This document shows, piece by piece, positions 62,085 through 64,000 of a stretch of DNA of 64,000 nt. Location of the stretch: the NCBI GenBank assembly GCA_965206145.1, contig CBDBIK010000006.1, positions 124,001 to 188,000 on the forward strand, written 5' to 3'. The DNA is from CBDBIK01 sp965206145 (GTDB lineage: Bacteria; Pseudomonadota; Alphaproteobacteria; TMED109). Below the pieces are notes generated by a model. That model worked only from the letters and a program-made list of their open reading frames with translations. It was not told where the DNA came from and did no database searches. Position 1 is the first letter of the stretch; every line of letters begins with the position of its first letter. Both the position numbers and the translations under genes were made by a program.

Positions 62085-62446
62085 TCAGGCTGTGGCCAGC
62101 GTTTTTTCAACTTCAGCTACCAGATTATGCAAATGAAACGGCTTGGAAAGAACTTTTGCATCTTTTGGAGTATTTGATTCCGGATTGAGTGCCACGGCTA
62201 CAAAATCGGTAATAAACATAACTTTCATATCTGGATCAATTTCAGTTATCCGGCGTGCCAGTTCAACACCATCCATTTCCGGCATCACAATATCGGTGAG
62301 CAGCAGAGTGAAAGACTCTTACGCAGACGACCATAGTCACTTGCACCATTGTCAAAGGCGATTACGTGATACCCGGCCGTATCAAGCGTTTTTTCCAAAA
62401 AACGGCGCATATCATGGTTATTTTCAGCAAGCAGTATCTTTGTCAT
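62085..62446 (-). pseudogene. Frameshifted CpdR-like response regulator
   Basis: From ATG 62446 the frame reads TKILLAENNHDMRRFLEKTL and VIAFDNGASDYGRLR. It then loses frame near 62310-62335, after which another frame continues as LLLTDIVMPEMDGVELARR, then VMFITDFVAVALNPE and PKDAKVLSKPFHLHNLV. These are hallmarks of CpdR, the receiver-domain adaptor that controls ClpXP proteolysis in the alphaproteobacterial cell cycle. Total length fits a 120-residue gene with one base lost. The acidic pocket, usually EDD, is ENN here, and the normally glycine-containing FITGF reads FITDF, so function was probably lost before or with the frameshift. Confidence 0.8.
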
Positions 62447-62606
62447 GACTTGAACAGCTATTCCCTTACGAATCAGTGTTTCGCAATTACATCCCAGTTT
62501 GGTGAATAACCCCGATTCTGGATAAGCGGTTTGTTGAGATGGCTTTCCAAATCACGTTTAGCGTGATTCAAAATCATATTTGCCACAACACGATCGGAGC
62601 TCCCTC

Positions 62607-62815
62607 ATGTCCGTTTCTAACATTGCACTGTTTTGTTGTCTCGATGATTTCGCAAAAAACCTTTGAGAAATGGGAACGCTACGAATTGATCCCAAGTAAC
62701 AGAAAGCGCAATCGGTCTGGCAAGCTTACGTTGGGAGAGATGTTGTTCATCATGGTTTTGTTTCACCTCTCGCCATTCAAGGATTTCAAGCACTTCTGGT
62801 TTGAGCGATTTTACG
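62607..62815 (+). pseudogene. Remnant of an IS982-family transposase gene (5' part, frameshifted)
   Basis: From ATG 62607 one frame reads SNIALFCCLDDFAKNL and stops at 62666. The adjacent frame continues FEKWERYELIPSNRKRNRSG and LTLGEMLFIMVLFHLSPFKDFKHF, which matches the N-terminal region of IS982-family transposases. The similarity ends near 62815, where the C-terminal end of the HsdR gene runs in on the other strand. This is a truncated, shifted fragment. Confidence 0.7.
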
Positions 62816-64000
62816 TGACTTGTGATCATTCCGGTAGTCTCTCGTTGTTCTCATAGTGCCGCAGGTGGGTGATTCGTCCCATTGCTCCGACAAAGCTTCG
62901 GCCTGTTGTAACACCGTCTGAATGGCCGCATACTGAAGATCAGGCGGATACCCGTAGCGTCTTAATATTCGTTTGACCAAAACCCGCATGCGCGCCCTGG
63001 CGCTTTCCCGTCGTGACCAGTCAACCGTGATATTGGTTTTCAATCCCTCAAGAAGCTCGTGCGCGATGAGTTTGAGGGAGTCATTACCCATCTCATCAAT
63101 TGCATTTTCGTTTTGGGCCAGTGCGTCGTAAAAAGCGATTTCGTCAGCGGACAGACCTTCATCCTCGCCGCGCATGCGGGCCTCGCGAATCTCACGGGCA
63201 AGGTTGATCAGTTCCCGCACAACCTCAGCCGTCGTGATCGCATTCCTATGATAACGCGCCACTGCGTCGGCCAACCGCTCAGAGAAATGCCTGCTCTCAA
63301 CGATGTTCGATTGGCTTCGCGACGAAATCTTATCATTCAGCAGTTTCTTCATGACTTCCAGCGCGAGATTCTTTTTCTCCATCTGTTGGATTTCGGCAAG
63401 AAACTCCTCTGACAGGATGGATATGTCGGGGGATATGAGCCCGGCGGCGGACAGAATATCGACGATTTCGGTTGAAACTAATGATCTGTCAATAATTTGC
63501 TGAACCGCCAGCAGCTTGCCTGCGATCGGGCCTCCAGAAGCCTGAGAAGATTTTACCAGTGCGGCGCGAATGGTCTGGAAAAAGCCAACTTCAACTCGGA
63601 TGCCACGTGCCTCGTTGCTGGCGGCAGCAAGGGCAAAGGCTTTTGACAGCGCCAGAACAGCGTCCTGATATCGCCGGTGTGCTTTCTTCTTGGCCTCGTC
63701 AGTTGTTTCTTGTTCGGCGGCTTCGTGTTGTTTAGATAAAATCCAGTCCATTGCACCGGCCATTACGGTCAATCGCTCTTTCCGTGTCCCAGTCAAACCA
63801 TCGCTGTAATCAAACCCGTGAAACATGTCTTGAATGATGCCAAATCGTTTGAGCATCTCGGCAACGGCCTCGGCTTCATCGATACCTGCCTGCCTTTGGT
63901 CGTTCTCTGAATATTGTCCGAGTGCGTTTTTCAGGTTCTGGGCAATGCCGATATAGTCCACCACCAGCCCCGCCGGTTTGTCGCGAAACACCCGGTTGAC
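62786..64000 (-). CDS. hsdR: Type I restriction enzyme R subunit HsdR, C-terminal part (cut by window end)
   Basis: The gene continues beyond the window; the 404 visible residues are its C-terminal part, beginning VNRVFRDKPAGLVVDYIGIA, the end of the helicase core. A helical C-terminal region of the DUF3387 type follows, ending RRYGYPPDLQYAAIQTVLQQ and AEALSEQWDES. HsdR cuts and translocates unmodified DNA together with HsdM and HsdS. The last 27 or so residues after QWDES look foreign and read through into the IS982 remnant, so the natural 3' end may have been replaced. Base use is AT-richer than the core genes. Confidence 0.85.
   Translation of the reverse strand, partial: VNRVFRDKPAGLVVDYIGIAQNLKNALGQYSENDQRQAGIDEAEAVAEMLKRFGIIQDMFHGFDYSDGLTGTRKERLTVMAGAMDWILSKQHEAAEQETTDEAKKKAHRRYQDAVLALSKAFALAAASNEARGIRVEVGFFQTIRAALVKSSQASGGPIAGKLLAVQQIIDRSLVSTEIVDILSAAGLISPDISILSEEFLAEIQQMEKKNLALEVMKKLLNDKISSRSQSNIVESRHFSERLADAVARYHRNAITTAEVVRELINLAREIREARMRGEDEGLSADEIAFYDALAQNENAIDEMGNDSLKLIAHELLEGLKTNITVDWSRRESARARMRVLVKRILRRYGYPPDLQYAAIQTVLQQAEALSEQWDESPTCGTMRTTRDYRNDHKSRKIAQTRSA

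Overview
The window is GC-rich chromosomal DNA of a heterotrophic, respiring alphaproteobacterium. The evidence is the conserved rpiB-glyA-nrdR-ribD-ribE-ribBA-ribH-nusB-thiL block, an alphaproteobacterial-type SAM-II riboswitch, the yqaA-dsbB-coq7 neighbourhood, an FDH3-type formate dehydrogenase cluster, a ubiquinone hydroxylase of the Coq7 type and a decayed CpdR-like regulator. The genus cannot be named from the sequence alone.

Layout. 1-6993: a formate dehydrogenase cluster (partial Tat protein, fdhA, fdhB, small lipoprotein, fdhC, DUF6494 protein, fdhD, mobA) with a 45-residue membrane protein on the opposite strand. 7030-7228: two tRNA-Leu genes. 7262-12999: an NlpD-like LysM/LytM lipoprotein, a DUF815 ATPase, yajC and secD (no secF follows) and an acyl-CoA ligase. 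13002-20439, minus strand: the riboflavin/glycine/thiamine housekeeping block. 20495-24970, minus strand: an epimerase, metY under a SAM-II riboswitch, a quinone oxidoreductase and an epimerase pseudogene. 24983-27499: a complete AT-rich IS1595-family transposon with terminal repeats and 8-bp target duplications, carrying a DNA methyltransferase and a PD-(D/E)xK endonuclease. 27587-29656: glpK and a cobalamin adenosyltransferase. 29800-35925: an M20D amidohydrolase with a peptide ABC importer.

35926-41960: yqaA and dsbB-coq7, normally close neighbours, are split by an accessory segment. It holds a lipoprotein-type S8 serine protease autotransporter and a secreted HNH/Excalibur nuclease. The first 24 or so codons of the nuclease gene are a duplicate of the start of dsbB, and the nuclease lies between two 266-bp direct repeats. 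42065-48593: the SUF iron-sulfur assembly operon with its Rrf2 regulator. 48650-52961: a CitE-like lyase and sdhCDAB. 52980-61012: a cation/Ca2+ exchanger, a lone TRAP binding protein, mmsA, tRNA-Arg, an orphan ABC ATPase and polA, whose 3'-5' exonuclease site is degenerate. 61096-64000 is AT-richer and decaying: a lipoprotein, a frameshifted CpdR-like gene, an IS982 remnant and the C-terminal part of a type I restriction HsdR subunit.

Together the core genes describe aerobic respiration with formate, succinate and glycerol as electron or carbon sources, peptide uptake, sulfur assimilation into methionine and Fe-S cluster supply for FDH and SDH. The most unusual parts are the dsbB-nuclease chimera, the restriction-modification transposon, the metY leader RNA and the proofreading-degenerate PolA.
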